Assembly (NCBI GenBank): GCA_937880755.1
Contig: CALGRX010000020.1
Coordinates: 170,673-234,672, forward strand
Direction of reading: 5' to 3'
DNA from: an uncultured Clostridia bacterium
Lineage (GTDB): Bacteria > Bacillota > Clostridia > Christensenellales > UBA3700
DNA: 64,000 bases
Below the pieces are notes generated by a model, which did not search any database, was not told where the DNA came from, and saw only the letters and a program-made list of their open reading frames with translations. This document shows positions 33,518 to 41,577 of the stretch, piece by piece. The number at the start of each line of letters is the position of its first letter. Positions within the stretch are counted from its first letter, which is position 1. The translations under genes and the position numbers were made by a program.

Positions 33518-35476
33518 TTACTCCTTGTTTTCCAATGCTCTCTTGAGCGCGGCGATATCCTCTCTATATCTAATCGCCATCTCAAAGTCGAGTCCCGCAG
33601 CCGCAACTTTCATGGCGGCGGTGAGTCTTTCTATCTCTTTGACAATATCTTTTTTGGTCTGTTTAGGCTTGTTTTCTTCGACTTTTTTGCTTATCTCCAA
33701 AGTGTTGACGATAGGCTTGACTACCGTCCTAGGCACGATGCCGTGCTCTTGGTTGTATCTATTTTGGATATTTCTTCTTCGGTTGGTCTCGTCGATTGCT
33801 CGGCGCATACTGTCGGTCATAGTATCGGCATACATTACCACCTTTGCCTCGGCGTTTCTCGCCGCACGACCTATCGTTTGCACTAGCGAAGTTTCGCTCC
33901 TCAAAAATCCTTCTTTGTCGGCGTCCAATATTGCCACCAAAGTGACTTCCGGCAAGTCTAAACCTTCTCTTAGTAAGTTGATGCCGACTAGCACGTCAAA
34001 GTCGCCCTTACGCAAGCCTTGAATGATATCTATTCTCTCCAAAGTGTCCACGTCCGAGTGCATATATCTAACTTTGATACGCCTTTCTTTGAGATACTCG
34101 GTGAGCGACTCAGCCATTTTTTTGGTAAGAGTTGTGACGAGTACCCTTCCGTCTTTGTCTACGTTGGTATTTATCCTCGAAATAAGGTCGTCTATTTGTC
34201 CCTCGGTGGCCACAACCTCCACTTCGGGATCTAGTAGTCCCGTCGGTCTTATCAACTGCTCTACGACTTGTCCCGCCTCTTGCAATTCGTAAGGCGCAGG
34301 CGTTGCCGATACGCATATCATTTGTCCTACGCGCTCGTCAAACTCCTCGAATTTGAGCGGTCTGTTGTCGTAAGCCGACGGCAAACGGAAGCCAAAGTCG
34401 ACAAGGTTGCGTTTGCGTGCTAAGTCGCCGTTGTACATTGCTCTAATCTGTGGCAAAGTCATATGGCTCTCGTCAACGAATAATATAAAGTCCTTAGGGA
34501 AAAAGTCTAACAACGTATAAGGCGGTTGTCCCGGAACTCTGCCGTCAAAATAGCGAGAGTAGTTCTCGATACCGCTACAATAGCCCATTTCCCTTATCAT
34601 CTCGACGTCGTAACTTACCCTCTCTTGCAATCTTTGCGCTTCGAGAAGTTTGTTCTCAGCCTTAAACTGCTCTACTTGAGCTAACATATCGAGGTTGATG
34701 CGTCTAAGCGCCTCTTCCATTTTTTGCTTTTGGACAACGTAGTGCGAAGCGGGAAAAATGTTGACGTGCTTGAGAGTGCATACCGCCTTGTTGGTGACGC
34801 AATCGAATTGCGATATCTTGTCTATTTCATCACCCCAAAACTCAATCCTCACGGCAAGCTGGGAGCTGTCTACGGGGAATATCTCCACGACGTCGCCACG
34901 CACTCTAAACTCAGCTCTGTTGAAGTCGATTTCGTTGCGTTTGTATTGTATTGCCACCAACTTGTCTATAAGCTCGTCTCTATCGATTTGCATACCCGGT
35001 CTTAGCGATATAGCCATGCTGTAATAGTCGAGAGGCGCGCCAAGTCCGTAAATGCAAGACACCGATGCCACGACGATGACGTCGCGACTCTCGCACAAAG
35101 CGCCCGTAGCCGAGTGGCGAAGCTTGTCTATCTCGTCGTTGATAGCGAGGTCCTTCTCTATATAGGTATCGGTGGTAGGAATATATGCTTCCGGTTGATA
35201 ATAATCGTAGTACGAAACGAAGTATTCTACTCTATTATTGGGGAAAAACTCTCTAAATTCGTTGCAAAGTTGCGCCGCCAAAGTTTTGTTGTGCGCAATG
35301 ACAAGAGCCGGTCTTCCCAGCTCTTTGATGACGTTGGCCATAGTAAAGGTCTTTCCGCTTCCCGTCACGCCCAAAAGCACTTGGGTGCGCAGTCCGTCGT
35401 TGACGCCTTGTACCAACTTGGATATGGCTTGCGGTTGGTCTCCGCAAGGTTGGTAATCGGAATGAAGTTGCAACAT
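33518..35476 (-). CDS. uvrB: UvrABC excinuclease subunit B
   Basis: Helicase-like damage verification subunit, 652 residues. Walker A is GVTGSGKTFTMANV. The beta-hairpin region begins YYDYYQPEAYIP, motif II is DESHMTLPQ, motif VI is QTIGRAARN, and the C-terminal UVR domain is present (MKVAAAGLDFEMAIRYRED). No strong ribosome site precedes the ATG; it lies 9 bases after the small winged-helix/membrane gene and is probably translated by coupling. uvrA follows with a one-base gap. Confidence 0.97.
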   Translation of the reverse strand: MLQLHSDYQPCGDQPQAISKLVQGVNDGLRTQVLLGVTGSGKTFTMANVIKELGRPALVIAHNKTLAAQLCNEFREFFPNNRVEYFVSYYDYYQPEAYIPTTDTYIEKDLAINDEIDKLRHSATGALCESRDVIVVASVSCIYGLGAPLDYYSMAISLRPGMQIDRDELIDKLVAIQYKRNEIDFNRAEFRVRGDVVEIFPVDSSQLAVRIEFWGDEIDKISQFDCVTNKAVCTLKHVNIFPASHYVVQKQKMEEALRRINLDMLAQVEQFKAENKLLEAQRLQERVSYDVEMIREMGYCSGIENYSRYFDGRVPGQPPYTLLDFFPKDFILFVDESHMTLPQIRAMYNGDLARKRNLVDFGFRLPSAYDNRPLKFEEFDERVGQMICVSATPAPYELQEAGQVVEQLIRPTGLLDPEVEVVATEGQIDDLISRINTNVDKDGRVLVTTLTKKMAESLTEYLKERRIKVRYMHSDVDTLERIDIIQGLRKGDFDVLVGINLLREGLDLPEVTLVAILDADKEGFLRSETSLVQTIGRAARNAEAKVVMYADTMTDSMRRAIDETNRRRNIQNRYNQEHGIVPRTVVKPIVNTLEISKKVEENKPKQTKKDIVKEIERLTAAMKVAAAGLDFEMAIRYREDIAALKRALENKE

Positions 35477-35485
35477 AAATCTAAG

Positions 35486-35848
35486 CTATTGCCATATCGC
35501 CGATATAATCCTCGTAAGAATAAACGACGCTATCACGCCCGCCACGGTCAAGATTATCTTAAATTTGATTGCTCTCTTTTCGACGGCTATTTGTCTACTA
35601 AAATCATAGCCCGGTTGGAGTAGCGTAATACAATAATAAGTAATTCCCTTTTTTTCGGTTTCTATAATTTCAAAATATCCTTCGGTGGCAAGAAGTTTGA
35701 GCGCAGGGTCAAGGTCTTCCCTATCAAAGCTGATTTTGAACGAGACGTCTTGGAGCAAATTCAAAGGGCTGACGATGCATACGCCGTCCTTCTCTATCGC
35801 TCTATTGTATATGGCTTTCATCAAAGCTTTGGTCTTTTTGCTAAGCAT
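35486..35848 (-). CDS. Winged-helix-like protein with C-terminal membrane segment
   Basis: 120 residues from the ATG at 35848 (AGGTGATTGAT upstream; a GTG three codons earlier is possible). The N-terminal region LSKKTKALMKAIYNRAIEK, then DREDLDPALKLLATEGYFEI, looks like a small winged helix with its recognition helix and wing. The C-terminus carries a hydrophobic segment (KIILTVAGVIASFILTRIIS). It overlaps the next gene upstream, which has the same two-part architecture, suggesting an old tandem duplication. Not recognised as a named family; perhaps a membrane-tethered regulator. Confidence 0.7.
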   Translation of the reverse strand: MLSKKTKALMKAIYNRAIEKDGVCIVSPLNLLQDVSFKISFDREDLDPALKLLATEGYFEIIETEKKGITYYCITLLQPGYDFSRQIAVEKRAIKFKIILTVAGVIASFILTRIISAIWQ

Positions 35849-35849
35849 A

Positions 35850-36290
35850 TCAATCACCTATCAGCGTGAGTATCGCATACATCACGCCGCCACCTATACA
35901 GCCACCGAGCAGTCCGCCGAAAAGTCCGTAAATAAAACTAATCAATCTACCGACTTTTTTGGTAGGCTTGGCACGCTCTTTTGTCTGCGAAACTACTATG
36001 ACGTTGCCAGCATTGTTGGTGACCACTTGACAAGACTCGTCTTGCGTCACTATAGTTTTGTACTCTTGCGACACGAGCGTCGCCTTGTCCGTCAAGGCAA
36101 AGCAAATCTCGGTGTCACTCTTATATTTTATATCAACGCAACCGTTGATTTTGAGCTGTTCTATCATTTCTTTGGCGTCGTTATCGCCCGACAAAGAAGA
36201 CAAATCGTCCCAATCCCTGATTGTATATTTGCCTGCAGGGATTAGGTCGCAAAGCTCACTCAAAAATGCAGTTGCTTGTTGAGATAACAT
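35850..36290 (-). CDS. Winged-helix-like protein with glycine-zipper membrane tail
   Basis: 146 residues. The N-terminal part (TAFLSELCDLIPAGKYTIRD, EMIEQLKINGCVDIKYKSDT) resembles a winged-helix domain followed by a wing (ICFALTDKATLVSQE). After a linker, residues 120-146 are a glycine-rich hydrophobic segment (FGGLLGGCIGGGVMYAILTL). It starts on the base where hom stops, with GGAG inside the hom end. Its paralogue follows immediately. Function unknown; the gene sits between an amino-acid gene and uvrB without evident connection to either. Confidence 0.7.
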   Translation of the reverse strand: MLSQQATAFLSELCDLIPAGKYTIRDWDDLSSLSGDNDAKEMIEQLKINGCVDIKYKSDTEICFALTDKATLVSQEYKTIVTQDESCQVVTNNAGNVIVVSQTKERAKPTKKVGRLISFIYGLFGGLLGGCIGGGVMYAILTLIGD

Positions 36291-37561
36291 TATTTCTCCA
36301 CTCTGATAAGATTTTCGACGCTAACGACGTTTTTGAGAGCGGCAATCTCTTCAACCGCTGCCTTCATAGCCTTTTCTCTCGTCTTGTGCGTTACGAAAAT
36401 GATAGGTATAATTTCGTTGTTTCTATCCTGTCTCATTTGGCTGATAGATACGTTGTGCTTCTTGAATACGCCCGCAATGTCCGCGATTACGCCCGACACG
36501 TCTCTTGCATTGAGGCGGAGATAGTAGTCGCTCTCGAAGTCTTCGATTATATCGCTAGCCGTCATAGAAGTATTCATCTCTCCGTATCTAGCGTGTACCT
36601 CTTGTCTTGCGCAGAATACCACGTCGCTGACGATAGCGCTGCCCGTTGGCAAAGCGCCTGCGCCTCTGCCGTAGAGCATAATGTCGCCTACTGCGTCACC
36701 AACTACGAATACTGCGTTGAAGGCGTCGTTGACGTTGGCAAGCGGATGGTCTTTGGGCAAGAATACAGGATGAACTCTCGCCTCGATTTTGCCTTCTTTT
36801 TGCTTGGCAATGGCAAGAAGCTTGACTACGTAGCCGAGTTCTTTACCGATAGCGATGTCCTCTGCCGTTATCTTGGTGATACCCTCTCTATAGATGAGGT
36901 CGACAGGAAGTCTTTTGTTGAATGCAAGGCTAGACAAAATACTGAGTTTGTAGCTTGAGTCGTAACCCTCAACGTCTGCCACGGGGTTGGCTTCGGCATA
37001 TCCCAAAGCTTGAGCGTCCTTGAGTATCTCCTGATAGCTTGCGCCCTCTTGCGACATTCTCGTAAGAATGTAGTTGGTAGTTCCGTTGATGATAGCCTTT
37101 ATCTCCAAAATATTGTTGGCTTGCATCGCTTGCGTCATCGTTCTGATGATAGGCATTCCGCCGCCCGTGGTCGCTTCGTAATACAATCCCGCGCCTGTCT
37201 TGGCTGCAGCAGCCTCTAACTCCGGCCAACTCTTGCAGAACATCTCTTTGTTGGACGTTACTATGCTCTTGCCCGCTTCCAAAGCTTTGAGCAAAAAGCT
37301 CTTGGCAGGTTCCAATCCGCCCATACATTCCACTACTATGTCAACGTTGGGATTAAGGGCGATTTCGTCCATACTCGACGCCAAAATCTTGAGGTCAAGA
37401 CCAAGGTCGAGGACTCTCTCCTTTCTTAGGTCAAGCACGGCGGTAATCTCTACGTCCACACCGTATTCTTCTTTGATTTGTTGTCTGCGGTCAATCAAAA
37501 TTCTTGCAGTGCCTCCGCCTACTACGCCGAGACCCAAAATTGCTACTCCGACTTTTTTCAT
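36290..37561 (-). CDS. hom: Homoserine dehydrogenase
   Basis: 423 residues, NAD(P)-dependent reduction of aspartate semialdehyde to homoserine. The N-terminal Rossmann motif is VAILGLGVVGGGTARIL. The catalytic region has NGTTNYILTRM and GYAEANPVADVEGYDSSYKL. The C-terminal 75 residues form an ACT domain (YLRLNARDVSGVIADIAGVF), expected to sense threonine. AAGGAGATATAT precedes the ATG. The next pathway step after homoserine kinase is thrC at 5269-6753; no kinase is visible here. Confidence 0.96.
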   Translation of the reverse strand: MKKVGVAILGLGVVGGGTARILIDRRQQIKEEYGVDVEITAVLDLRKERVLDLGLDLKILASSMDEIALNPNVDIVVECMGGLEPAKSFLLKALEAGKSIVTSNKEMFCKSWPELEAAAAKTGAGLYYEATTGGGMPIIRTMTQAMQANNILEIKAIINGTTNYILTRMSQEGASYQEILKDAQALGYAEANPVADVEGYDSSYKLSILSSLAFNKRLPVDLIYREGITKITAEDIAIGKELGYVVKLLAIAKQKEGKIEARVHPVFLPKDHPLANVNDAFNAVFVVGDAVGDIMLYGRGAGALPTGSAIVSDVVFCARQEVHARYGEMNTSMTASDIIEDFESDYYLRLNARDVSGVIADIAGVFKKHNVSISQMRQDRNNEIIPIIFVTHKTREKAMKAAVEEIAALKNVVSVENLIRVEK

Positions 37562-37573
37562 ATATATCTCCTT

Positions 37574-38365
37574 TTATTCTTTTGCTTGGTTTTGGTTGTT
37601 CATATTGTAGATGAGTTTCAGTCCGTTGAGGGTGAGTACTCTATCCACTTTGTCTATTGTGTTGTCGTCGTCGTTGGACGTTATCAACTCGCTAAGTCCG
37701 CCCGTTGCAATGACTTTGGCGTCGGGGGCTTTCATCTCCTTTTTGATAGAGGCGACGATATTTTTGACTAATCCTATAAAGCCGTATATTATGCCCGATT
37801 GCATATTGCCTATCGTAGTCTTACCTATTACGCTGTTTGGCTTGACGAGTTCGACGGTTGGCAGTTTGGCAGTGCTGTCGGTCAAAGAATTGAGCGAAGT
37901 CTTGATACCCGGGGCAATACAACCGCCCAAGAACTCTCCGCTTGCCGATATGGCGTTGAAGGTCGTTGCCGTACCGAAGTCGATGACTATACACGGTCCG
38001 CCGTACAACTTGTATGCCGCTACCGAATTGACTATTCTGTCCGCGCCCACCTCTTGAGGATTGCTGTATTTGATATTGAGCCCCGTCTTGGTACCCGGTC
38101 CTACTATCATAGGCTTTTTGCCCACGTAATACTCGCACGCTCTCTCGAAAGTATAATTGAGAGACGGCTGAACCGACGACATAATGACGCCCTCGAAGTC
38201 GTCTCGGCTAAGTCCTATCTCTTCGAAGAGGTTTTTGATATATATACCTATTTCGTCCGAAGTCCTCGGCGCGGATACCGACAATCTCCAAGACGCTATC
38301 AACTTGTTGGCGTCGTACACGCCCAATTTGATATTGGTATTGCCTATATCTATTACTAAAATCAT
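37574..38365 (-). CDS. coaX: Type III pantothenate kinase
   Basis: First committed enzyme of coenzyme A synthesis, 263 residues. It has ILVIDIGNTNIKLGVY (phosphate-1 loop), GADRIVNSVAA, the IDFGTATTFNAIS motif, and GGCIAPGIKTSLNSL. The upstream ECF S-component gene overlaps it by 4 bases (ATGA), so the two are translationally coupled. Substrate uptake plus first use is the natural reading. Confidence 0.95.
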   Translation of the reverse strand: MILVIDIGNTNIKLGVYDANKLIASWRLSVSAPRTSDEIGIYIKNLFEEIGLSRDDFEGVIMSSVQPSLNYTFERACEYYVGKKPMIVGPGTKTGLNIKYSNPQEVGADRIVNSVAAYKLYGGPCIVIDFGTATTFNAISASGEFLGGCIAPGIKTSLNSLTDSTAKLPTVELVKPNSVIGKTTIGNMQSGIIYGFIGLVKNIVASIKKEMKAPDAKVIATGGLSELITSNDDDNTIDKVDRVLTLNGLKLIYNMNNQNQAKE

Positions 38366-38985
38366 ACCGTCGTCTTCCTGTCAATTTTTTTGAGTGCAAA
38401 CACTATTGCGGGCACGATGATAGGAAAAGCTATCACTTCTATGACGAAGTTGACGCTAAATAGCGTTGCTATCCATTGCGCGCTGATTGCCGTGCTTCCA
38501 AAGGTCTGTCCCTTGAAGAGCAACAACGCCATCAAGCCCACCAGCAAGGTGTTGGTCAAAACCCCGCACGCAGTAGCCGTTACGCTTATCGCCTTTTCGC
38601 TGATAAATAGTTGCTTTTTGTTGAGCAAAACCTCTTGTCCGTCCACCTCGCCGTACTTAGGTCTAAGTAATTTGGAGAGCAAGTGATATACCGCATAGGC
38701 TACTATGCCTATCATCACTCTCGGCAAAATGCACACCAACGGGTTTTGGAATACGGGCGCTAGCAACGCTCCCGCCTTTACGGTGTACCAAGATATCAGG
38801 TTGGTAACCCCGAGCAAGAGTCCCGTAACTATGGTCATCTTGAGATCTTCCATCTGTGCCATTATCAATACGGGCAGTATCATCAGCCCCAAAGTAACGG
38901 GTCCGAATGAGATTGGCACGAAATTGAAGATAATAATCAATGCCAACATAAAAGCCATTAAGGCTATGCGCTTAGATTTTTTCAT
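38362..38985 (-). CDS. ECF transporter S component, probably for pantothenate
   Basis: 207 residues, about six membrane helices starting MKKSKRIALMAFMLALIIIF, with VPISFGPVTLGLMILPVLIM in the usual S-component position. Tight coupling to coaX argues for pantothenate (PanT-like) as substrate, by context rather than by motif. GAGGTG before the ATG at 38985 fixes the start; the frame is open 12 codons further without a site. A promoter (TTGCAA-18-TATAAT) lies at 39106-39077, leaving an unusually long leader of about 85 bases in which I see no known riboswitch. Confidence 0.8.
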   Translation of the reverse strand: MKKSKRIALMAFMLALIIIFNFVPISFGPVTLGLMILPVLIMAQMEDLKMTIVTGLLLGVTNLISWYTVKAGALLAPVFQNPLVCILPRVMIGIVAYAVYHLLSKLLRPKYGEVDGQEVLLNKKQLFISEKAISVTATACGVLTNTLLVGLMALLLFKGQTFGSTAISAQWIATLFSVNFVIEVIAFPIIVPAIVFALKKIDRKTTV

Positions 38986-39076
38986 ACACACCTCGCTTGA
39001 ATTCCTAATAAGGATATCCATCTATGTAAAAAATTATTTTGCAAGTATCCAATCTTACGTATCGGTACTTGGCATT

Positions 39077-39106
39077 ATTATATCAACAAAGGCACGCCTT
39101 TTGCAA
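39077..39106 (-). promoter_or_regulatory. Promoter of ECF S-component/coaX operon
   Basis: On the minus strand TTGCAA (39106-39101), 18-base spacer, TATAAT (39082-39077). Confidence 0.7.
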
Positions 39107-39278
39107 GCAATATTATAAAATAATATATATCAATTATGCCACCCACTCCGTCTAATAAACCATGATAGGCGCAATTTGGCTGAGTCATAGGCTTTTCACT
39201 TCCGCCAAAGCCAAAAAATCAAGTAGCAACAAAAAAAGTGAGATGACGATTAAAATACGCAAAGTTTCGTTATAAAGA

Positions 39279-39301
39279 AAAAATCAACGGCTAAATTGCC
39301 G
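39279..39301 (-). terminator. Weak terminator of the small membrane protein gene
   Basis: CGGC / GCCG four-base stem with a six-base loop followed by a run of six T on the minus strand. Confidence 0.4.
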
Positions 39302-39337
39302 CCGAAAATCTAATATATTGCACTATCAGCTCTACAC

Positions 39338-39622
39338 TTACTTTTCGATTGGTTGATTTTGAGTAATAGAGTCTTGTGCTTCGCTTTGGCATGCACTAAG
39401 CTTTTTGTTGTAAAAAGCATAGTTGATTGCATCCCATATCAAGTCAACGACAGCTATCGGCAACATTATGCAAAGGCTATATTTCCAATACAGGTCGCGA
39501 TAAATGGCAATGCACGCCACCCAACCTATGAATACGGTAAAGGTGATGATATACTTCCAAACTTGATAGGCTTTGGGCTTAATCGACACCGACAGCCACC
39601 ATTGCAAAAAGTTGTACTTCAT
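39338..39622 (-). CDS. Small membrane protein of unknown function
   Basis: 94 residues from MKYNFLQWWLSV. Two hydrophobic segments (YIITFTVFIGWVACIAIY and CIMLPIAVVDLIWDAINYAF) and a polar Gln/Ser-rich C-terminus. No family recognised. The chosen ATG at 39622 lies exactly 6 bases after the -10 of a near-consensus promoter and has no ribosome site, which supports a real, leaderless gene. Eighteen upstream in-frame codons would read through that promoter. Confidence 0.65.
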   Translation of the reverse strand: MKYNFLQWWLSVSIKPKAYQVWKYIITFTVFIGWVACIAIYRDLYWKYSLCIMLPIAVVDLIWDAINYAFYNKKLSACQSEAQDSITQNQPIEK

Positions 39623-39657
39623 AATGATATTATAATTTGATAGGCGTAGATAGTCAA
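39623..39657 (-). promoter_or_regulatory. Leaderless promoter of small membrane protein gene
   Basis: On the minus strand TTGACT (39657-39652), 17 bases, TATAAT (39634-39629), 6 bases, ATG at 39622. Confidence 0.8.
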
Positions 39658-39711
39658 GCATTGCAAGAAAAAACACGCCGATTGCTCGGCGTGTCCTTTA
39701 TTATGTATCCG

Positions 39712-39933
39712 TTAGCAGCAGCCACAGCAGCAAAGCAACAGAATAATAGGTATGATGCAACAGATATTGCAGTTGTTGTTGCAACGTCTATCGCTCACTT
39801 CTACGTCGTCATCGGTTATTGCGCGTCTGTCGCGATTGCAGCAGCAACAGAGCAAAAGCAATACTATAAGTAAGCAACAGCAGTTGTTACCGCAACCGTT
39901 ATTATTGTTATAACCTCCACCAAAGCAATTCAT
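39712..39933 (-). CDS. Cysteine-rich hydrophobic mini-protein (paralogue)
   Basis: 73 residues. A Gly/Asn-rich start (MNCFGGGYNNNNGCG) leads to CCCLLIVLLLLCCCC, then a charged middle (NRDRRAITDDDVEVSDRR) and a second hydrophobic/Cys block ending LLLCCCGCC. The layout is that of the mini-protein at 1706-1891: two short hydrophobic stretches bounded by Cys runs. AAAGGAGG lies before the ATG. The promoter region is nearly identical to that of the paralogue and fits a sigma-K consensus. It is likely a spore-coat or outer-surface component (inference); no enzymatic function is apparent. Confidence 0.75.
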   Translation of the reverse strand: MNCFGGGYNNNNGCGNNCCCLLIVLLLLCCCCNRDRRAITDDDVEVSDRRCNNNCNICCIIPIILLLCCCGCC

Positions 39934-39964
39934 AGTGACCTCCTTTTTAGTAGTTTTTCTATTT

Positions 39965-39992
39965 TACAATATGACCAAAACGCCTAAGGTGT
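39965..39992 (-). promoter_or_regulatory. Putative sigma-K-type promoter of Cys-rich paralogue
   Basis: On the minus strand ACAC (39992-39989), 15 bases, CATATTGTA (39973-39965) continuing AAATA. Core, spacing and the following GAAAAA match the promoter at 1642-1669. Confidence 0.6.
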
Positions 39993-40001
39993 GAATATTC
40001 T

Positions 40002-40030
40002 TTGACAAAGCTCAGCCAAATCAATATAAT
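40002..40030 (+). promoter_or_regulatory. Consensus sigma-A promoter of glyQS
   Basis: TTGACA (40002-40007), 17 bases, TATAAT (40025-40030). The leader carries a perfect nine-base-pair hairpin TATATACGC / GCGTATATA (40047-40070) ending just before the AAGGAG ribosome site. No T-box sequence is seen. Confidence 0.88.
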
Positions 40031-40083
40031 GGATATGATACTAAAATATATACGCAAGCCGGCGTATATAAAAAGGAGTAATT

Positions 40084-41472
40084 ATGGCAAAATTGACAAT
40101 GGAAAAATTGGTAGCACTTTGCAAAAGCCGTGGTTTCATATTTTCCGGTAGCGAAATCTACGGTGGTCTTGCAAATACTTGGGACTACGGTCCTCTCGGC
40201 GTAGAACTCAAAAACAACGTAAAAAAAGCGTGGTGGAAAAAGTTCGTTCAAGAAAACCCTTACAACACCGGTCTTGACTGCGCTATTTTGATGAACCCTA
40301 ACGTTTGGGTGGCAAGCGGACACGTGGGCGGATTTAGCGACCCTCTCATGGACTGCAAGAGCTGTAATTCCAGACATAGAGCCGACAACCTTATCGAAGA
40401 CTACAACGCCAAAAAAGGTATCAACCTCAATATCGCCGGTTGGACCAACGAGCAAATGGAACAATATATCGTAGACAACAATATCGTATGCCCTGTCTGC
40501 GGCAAGTGCAACTTTACGGGCGTAAGACAATTCAACCTTATGTTCAAGACCTTCCAAGGCGTGACCGAGGATAGTAAAAATACCGTTTATCTTCGTCCCG
40601 AGACTGCGCAAGGCATATTCGTCAACTTTGCCAACGTACAACGTTCGGCAAGAGCTAAAATACCGTTTGGTATAGCCCAAATAGGTAAATCTTTCCGTAA
40701 CGAAATTACCCCGGGCAACTTTACCTTCCGTACCAGAGAGTTCGAGCAAATGGAACTTGAATTCTTCTGCAAACCGGGCACAGACTTGGAGTGGTTTGCT
40801 TATTGGAAAGAATTTTGCAAAAATTGGCTTCTCGAGCTTGGCATCAAGGAAGAGAATCTAAAACTTAGAGATCACGACCAAGAAGAACTCTCATTCTATT
40901 CCAAAGCTACCACCGACTTTGAATTTTTGTTCCCGTTCGGTTGGGGCGAGTTGTGGGGAATTGCCGATAGAACAGACTACGACCTCAATCAACATATCAA
41001 GACGAGCGGTAAAAATCTCGAATACACAGACCCTGTAACCAACGAAAAATACGTACCATACGTCGTTGAGCCGTCCTTGGGCGCGGACCGTATGGTGCTC
41101 GCTTTCTTGTGTAACGCATACGAAGAGCAAGAGCTAGAAGGCGGAGACACCCGTACCGTGCTCCACTTGCACCACGCCCTCGCTCCATACAAAGTGGCTG
41201 TACTTCCTTTGCAAAAGAAGGCTCTCGGCGAAAAATCCGAAGAAATCTTCCGTATGCTCTCTAAGAAGTTCTCTACCACCTACGACGAGACGGCAAGTAT
41301 CGGCAAGAGATACAGACGTCAAGACGAAATCGGTACTCCTTACTGCGTAACCGTCGACTTCGAGACGCTTGACGACAATATGGTAACGGTAAGAGAAAGA
41401 GATAGTATGGCTCAAGTAAGAATACCTATCGACGGATTGGTAGAGTATCTGCAAAGTAATCTCGAGTATTGA
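40084..41472 (+). CDS. glyQS: Glycyl-tRNA synthetase, alpha2 type
   Basis: Class II synthetase, 462 residues, single-chain form. It starts MAKLTMEKLVALCKSRGFIF with the family motif GGLANTWDYGPLGVELKNN. Motif 2 is IGKSFRNEITPGNFTFRTRE with the catalytic Arg, and motif 3 is VEPSLGADRMVLAFL. The anticodon-binding domain is at the C-terminus (VAVLPLQKKALGEKSEEIFR). AAAGGAGTAATT precedes the ATG. It has its own strong promoter and terminator. Confidence 0.96.
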   Translation: MAKLTMEKLVALCKSRGFIFSGSEIYGGLANTWDYGPLGVELKNNVKKAWWKKFVQENPYNTGLDCAILMNPNVWVASGHVGGFSDPLMDCKSCNSRHRADNLIEDYNAKKGINLNIAGWTNEQMEQYIVDNNIVCPVCGKCNFTGVRQFNLMFKTFQGVTEDSKNTVYLRPETAQGIFVNFANVQRSARAKIPFGIAQIGKSFRNEITPGNFTFRTREFEQMELEFFCKPGTDLEWFAYWKEFCKNWLLELGIKEENLKLRDHDQEELSFYSKATTDFEFLFPFGWGELWGIADRTDYDLNQHIKTSGKNLEYTDPVTNEKYVPYVVEPSLGADRMVLAFLCNAYEEQELEGGDTRTVLHLHHALAPYKVAVLPLQKKALGEKSEEIFRMLSKKFSTTYDETASIGKRYRRQDEIGTPYCVTVDFETLDDNMVTVRERDSMAQVRIPIDGLVEYLQSNLEY

Positions 41473-41497
41473 TTTATCACAAATATCGACAAAAAAC

Positions 41498-41526
41498 AGC
41501 GGACTTAACCGTCCGCTTATTTTTTG
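41498..41526 (+). terminator. Terminator of glyQS
   Basis: AGCGGAC / GTCCGCT stem with six-base loop, followed by TATTTTTTG. Confidence 0.9.
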
Positions 41527-41577
41527 CCAAAAATTGATTTTTGCGTATACGTATCGAGTTATTTGAGTAATTTAGAC

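Larger units (their letters stand above)
38986..39337. other. Intergenic region of about 350 bases
   Basis: Holds the promoter of the ECF S-component/coaX operon (39077-39106), one copy of the recurring ACGTATCG motif (39057-39064), and a weak hairpin with a T-run that may end the 39338-39622 gene (39279-39301). Nothing protein-coding or RNA-gene-like is visible between 39110 and 39275. Confidence 0.5.
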
